Notes under the pieces: generated by a model
Told to the model about the DNA's origin: nothing
Seen by the model: only the letters and a program-made list of their open reading frames with translations
Databases searched by the model: none
Part shown: positions 8,141 to 18,096 of the stretch, one piece after another
Layout: every line of letters starts with the position of its first letter
How positions within the stretch are numbered: position 1 is the stretch's first letter
Made by a program: the position numbers and the translations under genes
Assembly: GCA_025966225.1 (NCBI GenBank)
Contig: JAOPVI010000206.1
Coordinates: 1-41,361, forward strand
Source: Mycobacterium sp.
GTDB lineage: Bacteria; Actinomycetota; Actinomycetes; Mycobacteriales; Mycobacteriaceae
DNA: 41,361 bases
Direction: 5' to 3'

Positions 8141-8146
8141 ACCGTA
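8141..8146 (-). promoter_or_regulatory. -10 box of the DUF885-like gene (leaderless type)
   Basis: TACGGT on the minus strand, 7 nt before the ATG at 8133. Confidence 0.4.
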
Positions 8147-8151
8147 AGTGC

Positions 8152-8157
8152 AAGACT
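8152..8157 (+). promoter_or_regulatory. -10 box of coaA (leaderless type, weak)
   Basis: AAGACT, keeping the key A2 and T6 of TANNNT, lies 6 nt before the coaA ATG. It sits almost back to back with the box of the divergent gene. Confidence 0.35.
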
Positions 8158-8163
8158 GGGCGC

Positions 8164-9102
8164 ATGGCGCGGACGAGCGAGCCGAGTCCATACGTCGAGT
8201 TCGACCGCAGCCAGTGGCGCTCGTTGCGCATGTCGACTCCGTTGAAGCTCACCGAGCGTGAATTGATCGGACTACGTGGCCTTGGCGAACAGGTCGATCC
8301 GCTCGAGGTCGAAGAGGTCTACCTACCGCTCGCCCGGCTGATCCATCTCCAGGTCGCCGCGCGGCAACGCCTTTTCGCTACGACCACAGAGTTCCTCGGC
8401 GAGCCCGTGCAGAACCCCGACCGCCCGGTGCCGTTCGTGATCGGCGTCGCAGGCAGTGTCGCCGTCGGCAAGTCCACTACGGCCCGCGTGCTACAAGCGC
8501 TGCTCGCACGCTGGGAGCACCATCCGCGGGTCGACCTGGTCACCACCGACGGATTCCTGTACGCGAACGACGAACTGTCCCGGCGGAACCTCATGCACCG
8601 CAAGGGTTTTCCGGAGAGCTACGACCGGCGGGCACTGATGCGATTCGTCACCGCGGTGAAGTCGGGCGCCGACTACGTGTGTGCCCCGGTCTACTCGCAC
8701 CTGCTCTACGACATCGTGCTGGGCGAGAAGACCGTGCTCCGACACCCCGACATCCTGATCCTCGAGGGCCTCAACGTGCTGCAAACCGGGCCCGCACTGA
8801 TGGTCTCGGACCTGTTCGACTTCTCCGTCTACGTCGACGCCCGGATCGAGGACATCGAGGGCTGGTACGTGTCACGCTTCTTGGCCATGCGGGCGGGCGC
8901 CTTCGCGGATCCGCAGTCGCACTTTCACCACTACTCCACGCTGACCGACGAGCAGGCCGAGTTCGCGGCCCGCGACATCTGGCATTCCATCAACCGCCCC
9001 AACCTGATCGAGAACATTCTCCCGACCAGGCCGAGGGCGACGTTGGTGCTGCGCAAGGACGCCGATCACGCGATCAACCGCCTTCGGCTGCGCAAGCTCT
9101 AG
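8164..9102 (+). CDS. coaA: Pantothenate kinase, type I
   Basis: A 312-residue type I pantothenate kinase, the same length as M. tuberculosis CoaA (Rv1092c). It phosphorylates pantothenate with ATP, the first committed step of coenzyme A synthesis. The P-loop GSVAVGKST is at 97-105. Downstream segments typical of the family are visible: [27 protein letters not shown] and LEGLNVLQ. The protein is cytosolic and ends IPRL-like (INRLRLRKL). The ATG at 8164 has no Shine-Dalgarno but a -10-like box 6 nt upstream. The gene converges on the small membrane-protein gene ending at 9122. Confidence 0.96.
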   Translation: MARTSEPSPYVEFDRSQWRSLRMSTPLKLTERELIGLRGLGEQVDPLEVEEVYLPLARLIHLQVAARQRLFATTTEFLGEPVQNPDRPVPFVIGVAGSVAVGKSTTARVLQALLARWEHHPRVDLVTTDGFLYANDELSRRNLMHRKGFPESYDRRALMRFVTAVKSGADYVCAPVYSHLLYDIVLGEKTVLRHPDILILEGLNVLQTGPALMVSDLFDFSVYVDARIEDIEGWYVSRFLAMRAGAFADPQSHFHHYSTLTDEQAEFAARDIWHSINRPNLIENILPTRPRATLVLRKDADHAINRLRLRKL

Positions 9103-9121
9103 CCTTGCTCGGCGAGCAGTC

Positions 9122-9532
9122 CTAGGTCGTCCGCATCCGGCGCAGTCCGTTGTACTGCAGTTCGGCCATCACCAGCGTGAAGACGCCGCTAGTCAGCGTG
9201 AGCACGATGCCCGTGGTGGTCAGCGGCCACAATCCAGCAAGCACGACACCGATCGCCAACGCCGTGTAGACGAGGTTGCCGATGACCAGGGCGATGCCAA
9301 CGGTTCGGACGTGCTTCCTCAGCGACAAGCCGTACACGGCGATGCCGTAGGCGATGAAGAAGGCGCCCAAGGAATACTCGAGCGCTGGAGTCGTGCCGGA
9401 TAGTTCGGCGATCCGGGGGGCCAGTGGAACCCCCACGAGGCCCGTCAGTCCTGACCCTACGGCGTCGATTCGCATCGCGAGGCGCAGCAGCGAGTCCTTG
9501 GCTGCGGTGGTGGGAGCGGTGATGGCGGTCAT
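9122..9532 (-). CDS. Four-helix membrane protein, twin B
   Basis: A 136-residue integral membrane protein with four hydrophobic segments (about 30-50, 58-78, 86-105 and 109-128) and a short basic C-terminus. The start MTAITAP at 9532 is preceded by GGAAGGAAAG at good spacing. It resembles the gene directly upstream: both begin MTAI, share a DSLLRLAxRxDA-like segment and have the same helix layout, so they look like products of a tandem duplication. The two probably form an operon. I do not recognise a characterised family. Confidence 0.75.
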   Translation of the reverse strand: MTAITAPTTAAKDSLLRLAMRIDAVGSGLTGLVGVPLAPRIAELSGTTPALEYSLGAFFIAYGIAVYGLSLRKHVRTVGIALVIGNLVYTALAIGVVLAGLWPLTTTGIVLTLTSGVFTLVMAELQYNGLRRMRTT

Positions 9533-9637
9533 GAATCTTTCCTTCCTGGTTGGGTTTTCGATCGACAGTGAGGCCGGTGCGCGCCGCACGCCCGTAACCT
9601 CTTGCGGGCGGGCGGCCGCGCACCGGTTCGCAGGGAG

Positions 9638-10045
9638 TCACGCCAGACGGCGCACTCCGAAGTACTGCGCGACGGCGCAGCCGAGCGTGGCCGCAACGGT
9701 CGCGAGCATCATCGCGACGCCCGCGCCGGTGAGCGGCAGCACGCCCATTACGAGTACCGCGACAGCGACGACCGCGAAAACCACGTTTGCGGCGACGACG
9801 CCGACGCCGATCTTGCGGATGCCCGGGACGGCCGCGAGCACGTACAGCCCGGCGCCGTAGCACACCAACGCGGCGCCCGCGATCCATTCGGATACCGATG
9901 AAAGGCCGGAGAGTCGTGACAGTGGATCGGCCGCGAAGGCGATCAGGAGCCCGGTGCCTGCGCACAGCGTGGCGTCGGCACGGACGGCGAAGCGGAGTAG
10001 GGAATCCGAACTGTCGGACAGCGGTCGGGTGGCGATGGCGGTCAT
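9638..10045 (-). CDS. Four-helix membrane protein, twin A
   Basis: This 135-residue membrane protein has four predicted helices in the same layout as its downstream neighbour. Its N-terminus (MTAIATRPLSDSSDSLLRFAVRADA) parallels that of the twin. The start at 10045 has a GAGGAG Shine-Dalgarno sequence 6 nt upstream. The 103-bp region before it is unusually structured, holding a perfect 8-bp inverted repeat near the start and three CTGGCAG direct repeats farther up, so this is likely the regulated first gene of a two-gene unit. No function is recognised. Confidence 0.75.
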   Translation of the reverse strand: MTAIATRPLSDSSDSLLRFAVRADATLCAGTGLLIAFAADPLSRLSGLSSVSEWIAGAALVCYGAGLYVLAAVPGIRKIGVGVVAANVVFAVVAVAVLVMGVLPLTGAGVAMMLATVAATLGCAVAQYFGVRRLA

Positions 10046-10062
10046 CTGAGCTCCTCGGCGTT

Positions 10063-10084
10063 GAGGTGTCTTTCGGGACACCTC
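10063..10084. promoter_or_regulatory. Inverted repeat, candidate operator or leader hairpin
   Basis: GAGGTGTC-N6-GACACCTC is a perfect 8-bp inverted repeat with a 6-nt centre, 17 nt upstream of the ATG at 10045 of twin A. Confidence 0.5.
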
Positions 10085-10103
10085 GAACGCTGCTCGGAAG
10101 CCG

Positions 10104-10141
10104 CTGCCAGCTCGACACCGAACGCTGCCAGTCACTGCCAG
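10104..10141 (-). promoter_or_regulatory. Three phased CTGGCAG direct repeats
   Basis: The 7-mer CTGGCAG occurs on the minus strand at 10104-10110, 10125-10131 and 10135-10141. Spacings are 21 and 10 bp, about two and one helical turns, so all copies face the same side of the DNA. The sites lie 58-96 bp upstream of the twin A start, a typical activator position. Confidence 0.45.
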
Positions 10142-10148
10142 CCGCAGG

Positions 10149-11507
10149 TCAGGCGGGTCGAGAAGATGCAGATACCGGCGTGCCGCGCAGATCCGCGGCG
10201 ATGACGCGCGCTGCCGCGTTCTGCCAGTTGTGCAGCGAGCGCTGCGGCACCTCGGTGACGAACCACTGCCACGCCTGGCGAGCGACGGGATCAAGCCCGG
10301 CGGCGGTGGCGTTCTGCGCGTATGCCCGCACCCCGACGACGTAGGGGAAGTACAGCGAGTTGTAGTGGCGCCACTGTTCGGTGGTGCCGAAGTCGCCGCT
10401 GTCGCGGGGCTTGAGCGCGGCGATCCGATCGGCCAGTAAGGCCTTCAGTTCGTTGGCGCGCTCCAGCGGCTGGTCGGGTGCCCCGCGCGTGGCCAGCCGC
10501 GTGTCGATGACCGGCAGCGTGGTGAGTGGGCTGGCGACGAGCTTGGACAGATCGCCGTAGTGGCCTAGCGCGCGGCGCGTCAGCCTGACGAAGGTGTCGG
10601 CGTCGAGTCCGTCGAGCGGGTGGGCCGAGCGCAGCGGCAAGGCCGCCTCCGCGTCACGCAGTGCCGCGCGGCCGGCCCGAAGTTCCGGCGACTTCGAGAA
10701 CGCGAGCCGGTCGAGCACCACCGCCAGCGGATCGGCCAGCACGTTGATCGCGATCGCAATGCCGATGCTGGTGAACAGCAACACGGTCAACGCGGTGCGC
10801 TCGGTGGTGACGGCCATTCCGATCAGCGCCTGGCCGCCGAAGAGCACCGCGACGACGACGGTTCCGATGAACGACCGCAGCATGTCGGCGCGCAAGGCCT
10901 GGCCTTCATCGAAGGCGTCCCACAACGCCACCGCGACACCGAGCGTCAGCACGTCGAAGCCCGTCAACGCCAAGGCCAACCAACTCGGCGCCAGGCCCAG
11001 CGGAATCACCAGGATCGCGTTGCCCAGCGCAAAGAACAACGTGGCGACCACGGCCACGCGGACCGCCCGGCGCGGTCTGCTCTGACGTCGAACCGCGATG
11101 ACCATCGCACCAAGCGTGGAAACCGAGATCACCCCGAACATCACCCAATGACCAAGGCGCAGTGGGCCGTTCACTCCGCCGGCGAGCGTCGCCCCAATGA
11201 TGGCAAGCACCGCGACGACGGCAACCGCCACCATGTCTCCGAGGCGGCTGCGCCAGGTGTCGCTGGGGCGGGCGAGCTCGAGCAGCACCGCGCACCACGC
11301 CACGCCTGGCACGACGACCAGGTACACCTCGAGTTGGCTCAGCAGCGCGGAATGGGGTCCGCGGGTCACTCGCACCGCGTCCAATGCGACGACGAGGGCG
11401 AAGCTGGTCAGCCCGAGCGCGGCCAACACCAGCACGGGTTTGCGGGGATCCCGCGCCAACAGATAGAGCCCGAGCCACCAGCTCAGGCCGAACACCACTG
11501 CGGACAT
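10149..11507 (-). CDS. Uncharacterised polytopic membrane protein (452 aa)
   Basis: The protein has about nine hydrophobic segments in its first 280 residues and then a roughly 170-residue hydrophilic C-terminal region. That region contains WRHYNSLYFPYVVGVRAYA and WFVTEVPQRSLHNWQNAAARV, which may form a helical cytoplasmic domain. The membrane part superficially resembles the N-terminal sensor region of some bacterial receptors, but no kinase, cyclase or other output domain follows. The ATG at 11507 has GGGAGG 10 nt upstream. Translation of the longer upstream frame would pass through three non-coding tandem repeats, so that start is rejected. The gene lies downstream of the Z-FPP synthase gene on the same strand. 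Confidence 0.65.
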   Translation of the reverse strand: MSAVVFGLSWWLGLYLLARDPRKPVLVLAALGLTSFALVVALDAVRVTRGPHSALLSQLEVYLVVVPGVAWCAVLLELARPSDTWRSRLGDMVAVAVVAVLAIIGATLAGGVNGPLRLGHWVMFGVISVSTLGAMVIAVRRQSRPRRAVRVAVVATLFFALGNAILVIPLGLAPSWLALALTGFDVLTLGVAVALWDAFDEGQALRADMLRSFIGTVVVAVLFGGQALIGMAVTTERTALTVLLFTSIGIAIAINVLADPLAVVLDRLAFSKSPELRAGRAALRDAEAALPLRSAHPLDGLDADTFVRLTRRALGHYGDLSKLVASPLTTLPVIDTRLATRGAPDQPLERANELKALLADRIAALKPRDSGDFGTTEQWRHYNSLYFPYVVGVRAYAQNATAAGLDPVARQAWQWFVTEVPQRSLHNWQNAAARVIAADLRGTPVSASSRPA

Positions 11508-11532
11508 CGCAGCCACGCCTCCCAGTCTTTCA

Positions 11533-11628
11533 CGTCGATGAGCGCTTGCGCGAAGAGCAGACTGCGTCGATGAGCGCTTGCGCGAAGAGCAGACTGCGTC
11601 GATGAGCGCTTGCGCGAAGAGCAGACTG
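11533..11628. repeat. Three perfect 32-bp tandem repeats
   Basis: Exact copies occupy 11533-11564, 11565-11596 and 11597-11628. Each unit contains GAGCGCTTGCGCGAAGAGC. They fill most of the 128-bp gap between uppS and the membrane-protein gene. A 32-bp period is not divisible by three, which argues against coding use. The array could be a variable-number tandem repeat (VNTR). Confidence 0.95.
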
Positions 11629-11635
11629 CGCCGCG

Positions 11636-12430
11636 TTACTGGCCGTAGCGACGATGCCGCTGCGTGTAGTCGCGCAGAGCACGTAGGAAGTCGACGCGCC
11701 GGAAGGCCGGCCAATGCGCCTCGGTGAACCACATCTCCGAGTAGGCGCTCTGCCACAGCAGGAAACCGGACAGCCGCTGCTCCCCCGATGTCCTGATCAC
11801 GAGGTCCGGATCTGGCTGCCCCGACGTGTACAGGTTCTCCGAGATCGCGTCCACGGTGACGGCCTCGACGAGTTGCTCGGCCGTCGCACCGTTGGCGAGT
11901 TCCTTACTCAACAGCGCGCGGACCGCATCGGCGATCTCCTGGCGCCCGCCGTAGCCGACGGCCACGTTGACGTGGAACGAGCCTGCGGCCGCGCCGTTGG
12001 TCGAATCGACGGCGTCGCGCAGCCGGCGAGCGGGCTCCTCACCTAGCAATTCCAGGTCGCCGACGGTGCGCACACTCCAGTGGTTGGCTGGCGCACAGAT
12101 CTGCTCGACGACGTCGGTGATGATCTCGATGAGCGATGCGAGCTCGGCGGGGTCGCGTTGCAGGTTCTCGGTCGACAGCAGATACACGGTCGCCATCTCG
12201 ACGCCGGTCTCCTGGCACCAGCGCAGCATCTCGGCGATCTTGGCGGCGCCGACGCGGTAGCCGTAGTTGACGTCGTCGTGACCCTCGTCACGGGCCCATC
12301 GCCGGTTGCCGTCGCACAACACTGCGATGTGGCGCGGCAGTTGCGATTTGGACTGCGCCAGCTCCTGACGCAACCGCATCTCGTACAACCGGTAGGCCGG
12401 CTCCTTGAGGCGCGGGGGAATGATCTCCAC
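11636..12430 (-). CDS. Short-chain (Z)-farnesyl diphosphate synthase, cis-prenyltransferase
   Basis: The 264-residue protein belongs to the UppS/cis-prenyltransferase family. Its beginning (VEIIPPRLKEPAYRLYEMRL) and the rest closely follow M. tuberculosis Rv1086, which makes omega,E,Z-farnesyl diphosphate from geranyl and isopentenyl diphosphates, the precursor of decaprenyl phosphate for wall synthesis. The catalytic HIAVLCDGNRRWA motif carries D40, and the substrate motif RTSGEQRLSGFLLWQ is near the C-terminus. The GTG start at 12430 matches the homologue and is preceded by TAGTCT with 8 nt spacing. The gene is divergent from haemolysin III. Confidence 0.93.
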   Translation of the reverse strand: MEIIPPRLKEPAYRLYEMRLRQELAQSKSQLPRHIAVLCDGNRRWARDEGHDDVNYGYRVGAAKIAEMLRWCQETGVEMATVYLLSTENLQRDPAELASLIEIITDVVEQICAPANHWSVRTVGDLELLGEEPARRLRDAVDSTNGAAAGSFHVNVAVGYGGRQEIADAVRALLSKELANGATAEQLVEAVTVDAISENLYTSGQPDPDLVIRTSGEQRLSGFLLWQSAYSEMWFTEAHWPAFRRVDFLRALRDYTQRHRRYGQ

Positions 12431-12438
12431 AACAAACC

Positions 12439-12444
12439 AGACTA
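12439..12444 (-). promoter_or_regulatory. -10 box of the Z-FPP synthase gene (leaderless type)
   Basis: TAGTCT on the minus strand, 8 nt before the GTG at 12430. On the plus strand an overlapping TACTGT (12443-12448) could serve the divergent haemolysin III gene. Confidence 0.45.
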
Positions 12445-12487
12445 CTGTGATCGTTGAGTAGCCCCATGCCAGTTGTTGGAGGTGACA

Positions 12488-13240
12488 GTGGCCAATACCG
12501 ACTTCTCCACAGATACTGCAGACGAAGCGCAGCAGCAGTCGCCGCGCGTTTACGCCGAGGACTTTCCCGAAGCCGTTGTCGACGGGGTTGCGCAATTCCT
12601 CGGCAGGCCACGCGCCCGCGGCTGGATCCACGTCTACTCCGCCGTCGTGGCCTTCATCGCGGGCGCCGCCCTGGTGTCGGTGTCGTGGTCGGTGGGGTCC
12701 ACCCGCGCAGGGCTGGCCACGCTGCTCTACACGTTCACCATCGTCGCGATGTTCGCCGTCAGCGGCACGTACCACCGGGTGACCTGGAAGTCGGCGACGG
12801 CGCGCAAGTGGATGAAGCGTGCCGACCACTCGATGATCTTCATCTTCATCGCGGGCAGCTACACGCCGTTCGCGCTGCTGGCGCTGCCGTCGAAGTCGGG
12901 CATGGTGCTGTTCTGGATCGTCTGGGCCGGGGCGATCGCGGGTGTGTTGCTCAAGATGTGCTGGCCCTCCGCTCCCGCGTGGGTCGGCGTCCCGCTGTAT
13001 CTGCTGCTTGGCTGGGTGGCCGCGTGGTTCGTCGTGCCCATCATGCACGGCGCAGGCGTGGCGGCCCTGGTGCTACTGATCGTCGGCGGCGCGCTGTACA
13101 GCATCGGCGGCGTGCTCTACGCGCTGAAGTGGCCCAACCCGTGGCCGACGACGTTCGGTCACCACGAGTTCTTCCACGCGTGCACGGCGGTGGCGGCGAT
13201 CTGCCACTACATCGCGATGTGGTTCGCAGTCTTCTACTAA
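12488..13240 (+). CDS. Haemolysin III / PAQR-family membrane protein
   Basis: The 250-residue protein has seven membrane helices of the HlyIII/PAQR family (Rv1085c homologue). The family's conserved metal-site residues are visible: SGTYHR at the end of the second helix, ADHS before the third and HHEFFH near the last. Related proteins are ceramidase-like hydrolases or receptors; the bacterial role is unclear despite the name. The first 45 residues are hydrophilic. I choose the GTG at 12488 because GGAGG ends 5 nt upstream; a TTG at 12473 and a GTG at 12482 are in frame but badly placed for this site. Confidence 0.88.
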   Translation: MANTDFSTDTADEAQQQSPRVYAEDFPEAVVDGVAQFLGRPRARGWIHVYSAVVAFIAGAALVSVSWSVGSTRAGLATLLYTFTIVAMFAVSGTYHRVTWKSATARKWMKRADHSMIFIFIAGSYTPFALLALPSKSGMVLFWIVWAGAIAGVLLKMCWPSAPAWVGVPLYLLLGWVAAWFVVPIMHGAGVAALVLLIVGGALYSIGGVLYALKWPNPWPTTFGHHEFFHACTAVAAICHYIAMWFAVFY

Positions 13241-13259
13241 CGAAATCGCGCCGAAATCG

Positions 13260-13646
13260 CTAGAGCGGGGTGATGTTCTCGGGTGTCCAGTAGGCCTTCA
13301 TCGACGTGATCTTTGCGTCGCTGTCGAACGTCATCACGCTGATGATCTCGATGCGAATTCCGCCGTCACCCATCTTCATGGTGAGTCGCCAGAAGAACGC
13401 CGCCTCGCGGCCGAGCGCACGCAACGTGACGACCTCGGTTTCGAACTGGCCACCTCCAGCCAACCCTGTGTAGAAGCCGCGAATGGCTTCTCGCCCGATG
13501 TGGACTTCGCCGCCGACGGGATCTTCGACGGTGGCGTCGGGCGTATAGAGTTCGACGATGTCGTCGACGGCGCCCTTGCCTGCGCACTCCAGATAGCGGT
13601 TGACGGTCTCGGTGATCCGCTCGGGCAGCTGCTCGCTCTGGGCCAT
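13260..13646 (-). CDS. Ketosteroid isomerase-like protein
   Basis: A 128-residue NTF2-fold protein resembling delta-5-3-ketosteroid isomerases. The segment DATVEDPVGGE at 37-47 carries the base-like Asp (D42) and Y18 occupies the position of the catalytic tyrosine. The second acid that helps form the oxyanion hole in classical isomerases seems to be replaced (IISVMTF, a Ser at that position by my alignment), so steroid isomerisation is not assured. The ATG at 13646 follows the upstream thioredoxin-like gene's TAG by 10 nt; that stop is itself part of a TAGCGT box 7 nt from the ATG, so the gene may have its own leaderless transcript. Confidence 0.8.
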   Translation of the reverse strand: MAQSEQLPERITETVNRYLECAGKGAVDDIVELYTPDATVEDPVGGEVHIGREAIRGFYTGLAGGGQFETEVVTLRALGREAAFFWRLTMKMGDGGIRIEIISVMTFDSDAKITSMKAYWTPENITPL

Positions 13647-13656
13647 GAGCGGCACG

Positions 13657-15631
<1,975 letters not shown>

Positions 15632-15648
<17 letters not shown>

Positions 15649-15943
15649 GTCGGGTGCCACCGTCGGACGGATCGCCGGTCTTCCCCGTCGCCTCGCTCGC
15701 CCCACCGGCCAGCCCGACGGTGCCATCGTCGGCCGCCTGGTCAGGCTCGGGGCGCTCCGGATCGAAAGACTCCGGCAGCTTCTTGAGCTGCTTGTTCATC
15801 GACCACACCAGCAGAAACGTCGCGATCAGCAACAGCACCACGACGACGAGGCCGATGGGACTGGCCTTGCCGAAGTCCGGTCCCGTGTCACGTGGGGTTT
15901 CGTCGGCGACCAACCCGGCGATCATCACCAGCGTGTCGGTCAC
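15632..15943 (-). CDS. Small single-span membrane protein (Rv1083-like)
   Basis: A 103-residue protein with one strong transmembrane segment (about residues 29-49, [18 protein letters not shown]) followed by a basic stretch and an acidic, Pro/Gly-rich tail. The GTG start at 15943 overlaps the mca stop as GTGA, so translation is probably coupled to Mca. The 3' end overlaps the start of the thioredoxin-like gene. Position and size match M. tuberculosis Rv1083, which has no assigned function. The location next to mca could indicate a membrane partner, but this is speculative. Confidence 0.82.
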
Positions 15944-16806
15944 GGGTCGATCCCGGCGAAGAGGTCGTCCTCGGGCAGCGTGACGGGCACACGTGAGCGA
16001 GCGAGCTCGTACTCCTCTGTGGGCCACAGCCGCTGCTGCCATTCGATCGGCGTCCTGAAGAAGGCACCCTTGGGGTCGATCTGCGTGGCGTGCGCGAGCA
16101 GCGCGTCGTCACGCTGCGCGAAGTACTTCGAGCATTCGATCCGAGTGGTGATCCGGTCCGCGACGACGTCCAGTTCCGGATCCCAGTCCTTCAGCCACTT
16201 TGCGAAAGGCCCCTCTTCGCCACGCTTTTCGAACTCGTCCTGGATCAGCTGCATGCGCTGCCGAATGAACCCGTGGTTGTAGTACAGCTTCGAGACGCTC
16301 CACGGCTCACCGGCGTCGGGGTAGAGCCGGTAGTCGGCGGCGGCCTCGTAGGCGGCCACCGATACCTGATGGGTCCGGATGTGATCGGGGTGCGGGTAGC
16401 CGCCGTTCTCGTCGTATGTGGTGAGCACGTGCGGCCTGAACTCGCGGATGACCCGGACCAGTCGTTCGGTCGACTCGGGCAGAGGCACCAATGCGAAGCA
16501 ACCGTCCGGCAGTGGTGGCACCGGGTCGCCCTCGGGCAGGCCGGAGTCCACGAAGCCCAGCCAGTGATGCTCGACGCCGAGGATCTCGGCGGCCTTGGCC
16601 ATTTCGTCGATCCGGATCTCGTGGATCCGGCCGTGTACGTCCGGCAGGTCCATCGCCGGGTTGAGGATGTCGCCGCGCTCGCCGCCGGTCAGCGTCACCA
16701 CCATGACGCGAGCACCCTCGGCGGCATAGCGGGCGGTAGTGGCCGCACCCTTACTGGACTCGTCGTCCGGGTGGGCGTGTACCGCCATCAACCGCAGTTC
16801 GCTCAC
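15940..16806 (-). CDS. mca: Mycothiol S-conjugate amidase
   Basis: A 288-residue zinc amidase of the LmbE/PIG-L fold, homologous to Rv1082. It cleaves mycothiol S-conjugates formed on electrophiles and drugs, releasing a mercapturic acid for export and GlcN-inositol for mycothiol resynthesis. The zinc motif AHPDDE is at 11-16 (H12, D15) and the second site HPDH at 138-141. The GTG start at 16806 follows a weak AGG-containing leader. The gene heads a run with the small membrane protein and thioredoxin-like genes, linked by overlaps, and is divergent from the DUF4307 gene. Confidence 0.95.
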   Translation of the reverse strand: MSELRLMAVHAHPDDESSKGAATTARYAAEGARVMVVTLTGGERGDILNPAMDLPDVHGRIHEIRIDEMAKAAEILGVEHHWLGFVDSGLPEGDPVPPLPDGCFALVPLPESTERLVRVIREFRPHVLTTYDENGGYPHPDHIRTHQVSVAAYEAAADYRLYPDAGEPWSVSKLYYNHGFIRQRMQLIQDEFEKRGEEGPFAKWLKDWDPELDVVADRITTRIECSKYFAQRDDALLAHATQIDPKGAFFRTPIEWQQRLWPTEEYELARSRVPVTLPEDDLFAGIDP

Positions 16807-16850
16807 TCGTGCCTACCTGATCGCTTGATTCGTCGGGACTCGTCGGTGGG

Positions 16851-16878
16851 TTCCAACAACTCGGGATGGTCCTATAGT
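16851..16878 (+). promoter_or_regulatory. Candidate promoter of the DUF4307 gene
   Basis: TTCCAA (16851-16856), 16 nt, then TATAGT (16873-16878) would start transcription about 50 nt before the ATG at 16936. Confidence 0.35.
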
Positions 16879-16935
16879 TCCAGTCCTAGTAGACCCATCC
16901 CACACACCCCCATCCGAGCGGACACCCACACACCG

Positions 16936-17358
16936 ATGATCGAGCGTCCCGCCGCCCGCTACGGGCGCCAGCGGATGTCGCGGGGAGCCCGCCGCGGCAT
17001 CCTGATCGGCCTGTCGGTACTGATTGTCGCGGCAGGAGTGGCGATCGCGCTCGTCGGCTTCCATCGGCTCGGCACCGGTGACGTCAAGGGTGACTTGGCC
17101 GGCTACCAGTTGGTCGACGGCCAGACCGTCGAGGTCACCGTCAGCGTCACCCGCAAGGACCCTTCGCAGCCGGTGGTGTGCATCCTGCGGGCCCGCTCGC
17201 TCGACGGTAGCGAGACCGGGCGACGCGAGGTGCTCGTGCCACCGTCGTCGCAAGCAACAGTGCAGGTCACGGCTTTGGTAAAGACCAGCAAGCCGCCGGC
17301 GATGGGTGATGTCTACGGTTGCGGGACCGATGTTCCGGCCTACCTGCGCGCTCCCTGA
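16936..17358 (+). CDS. DUF4307 membrane-anchored protein (Rv1081c-like)
   Basis: The 140-residue protein has a basic N-terminus (RPAARYGRQRMSRGARRG), one transmembrane helix at about 22-43 and a roughly 95-residue extracytoplasmic domain. That domain has a beta-rich pattern (GDLAGYQLVDGQTVEVTVSV, then VLVPPSSQATVQVTALV) and two cysteines, C83 and C131, which could form a disulfide. It fits DUF4307 and the position of M. tuberculosis Rv1081c, between mca and greA. No enzymatic motif is present. The ATG at 16936 is the natural start before the basic stretch. Confidence 0.82.
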   Translation: MIERPAARYGRQRMSRGARRGILIGLSVLIVAAGVAIALVGFHRLGTGDVKGDLAGYQLVDGQTVEVTVSVTRKDPSQPVVCILRARSLDGSETGRREVLVPPSSQATVQVTALVKTSKPPAMGDVYGCGTDVPAYLRAP

Positions 17359-17444
17359 GAAGAAGCCGTCAAACGACCACGCAACAAACGCCGAACTGCG
17401 AATTCGTGAAAATCAGCTGACCCCGCGGTGGTACTGTGGTCGGG

Positions 17445-17470
17445 TACACGGTTCCCCGGGGAGCCGTGTA
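17445..17470. terminator. 26-bp palindrome in the greA leader
   Basis: TACACGGTTCCCC is followed immediately by its complement with one mismatch that can form a G-U pair in RNA. It lies 87 nt after the DUF4307 stop and 102 nt before greA. A T-rich stretch (ATTTTGT) follows within 15 nt, so it could terminate the upstream gene or act as a leader hairpin for greA. Confidence 0.4.
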
Positions 17471-17572
17471 TTGCTGCATTTTGTGCTTCCAAGCGCTTGC
17501 GATCGCGGCAATCAACGAGAACTTTTCAGATCAGAGAAGCGCTGAAGACGATGGAGACAGGAGCGCGACGAC

Positions 17573-18067
17573 ATGACTGACACGCAGGTCACCTGGCTGA
17601 CCCAAGACGCCTACGACCAGGCCAAGGCGGAGCTCGAGGAGCTGATCGCCAACAAACCCATCATCGCCGCGGAGATCAACGACCGCCGCGAGGAGGGCGA
17701 CCTTCGGGAGAACGCCGGGTACCACGCGGTGCGCGAGGAGCAAGGCCAGCAGGAGGCGCGCATCCGCCAACTGCAGGAGCTGCTCAGCAACGTCAAGGTC
17801 GGCGAAGCACCGAAGCGGTCCGGCGTCGCCCTGGTCGGGTCCGTCGTAAAGGTGTACTTCGACGGCGACGAGAAGGACACCGAGACGTTCCTGATCGCGA
17901 CCCGCCTCGAAGGCGTCGGAGACGGCAAGCTCGAGGTCTACTCCCCCAATTCACCACTCGGCAGCGCGCTGCTCGACGCGAAGGTCGGCGAGACCAAGGC
18001 ATACTCGGTGCCCAACGGCGGAAGCATGAAGGTCACGCTCGTCAGCGCGGAGCCCTACCACTCCTAG
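17573..18067 (+). CDS. greA: Transcription elongation factor GreA
   Basis: The 164-residue protein has the two GreA domains: an N-terminal antiparallel coiled coil (about 8-85) and a C-terminal FKBP-like domain (about 90-160). The coiled-coil tip carries the acidic segment [19 protein letters not shown] near 39-57, whose acidic residues enter the RNA polymerase secondary channel and stimulate transcript cleavage during backtracking. The signature [14 protein letters not shown] lies in the C-terminal domain. The ATG at 17573 has AGGAG upstream. The 214-nt leader contains a palindrome. It is homologous to Rv1080c. Confidence 0.97.
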   Translation: MTDTQVTWLTQDAYDQAKAELEELIANKPIIAAEINDRREEGDLRENAGYHAVREEQGQQEARIRQLQELLSNVKVGEAPKRSGVALVGSVVKVYFDGDEKDTETFLIATRLEGVGDGKLEVYSPNSPLGSALLDAKVGETKAYSVPNGGSMKVTLVSAEPYHS

Positions 18068-18084
18068 CCCGACTGGCCGGAGGC

Positions 18085-18090
18085 TACCGT
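18085..18090 (+). promoter_or_regulatory. -10 box of the GPP34 gene (leaderless type)
   Basis: TACCGT is followed by 6 nt and the ATG at 18097. Confidence 0.45.
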
Positions 18091-18096
18091 CCGTTC

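Noticed and set aside
9106..9118. Short stem TGCTC-GGC-GAGCA between convergent coaA and the twin B gene
   Set aside because: Five base pairs only; too weak to call a terminator.
10620..11573. 317-codon plus-strand open frame
   Set aside because: His/Gln/Arg-rich shadow of the 452-residue membrane-protein gene and running through the tandem repeats.
11533..11628. Possible CRISPR array suggested by three 32-bp repeats
   Set aside because: Units are directly adjacent with no spacers, and no cas genes are near.
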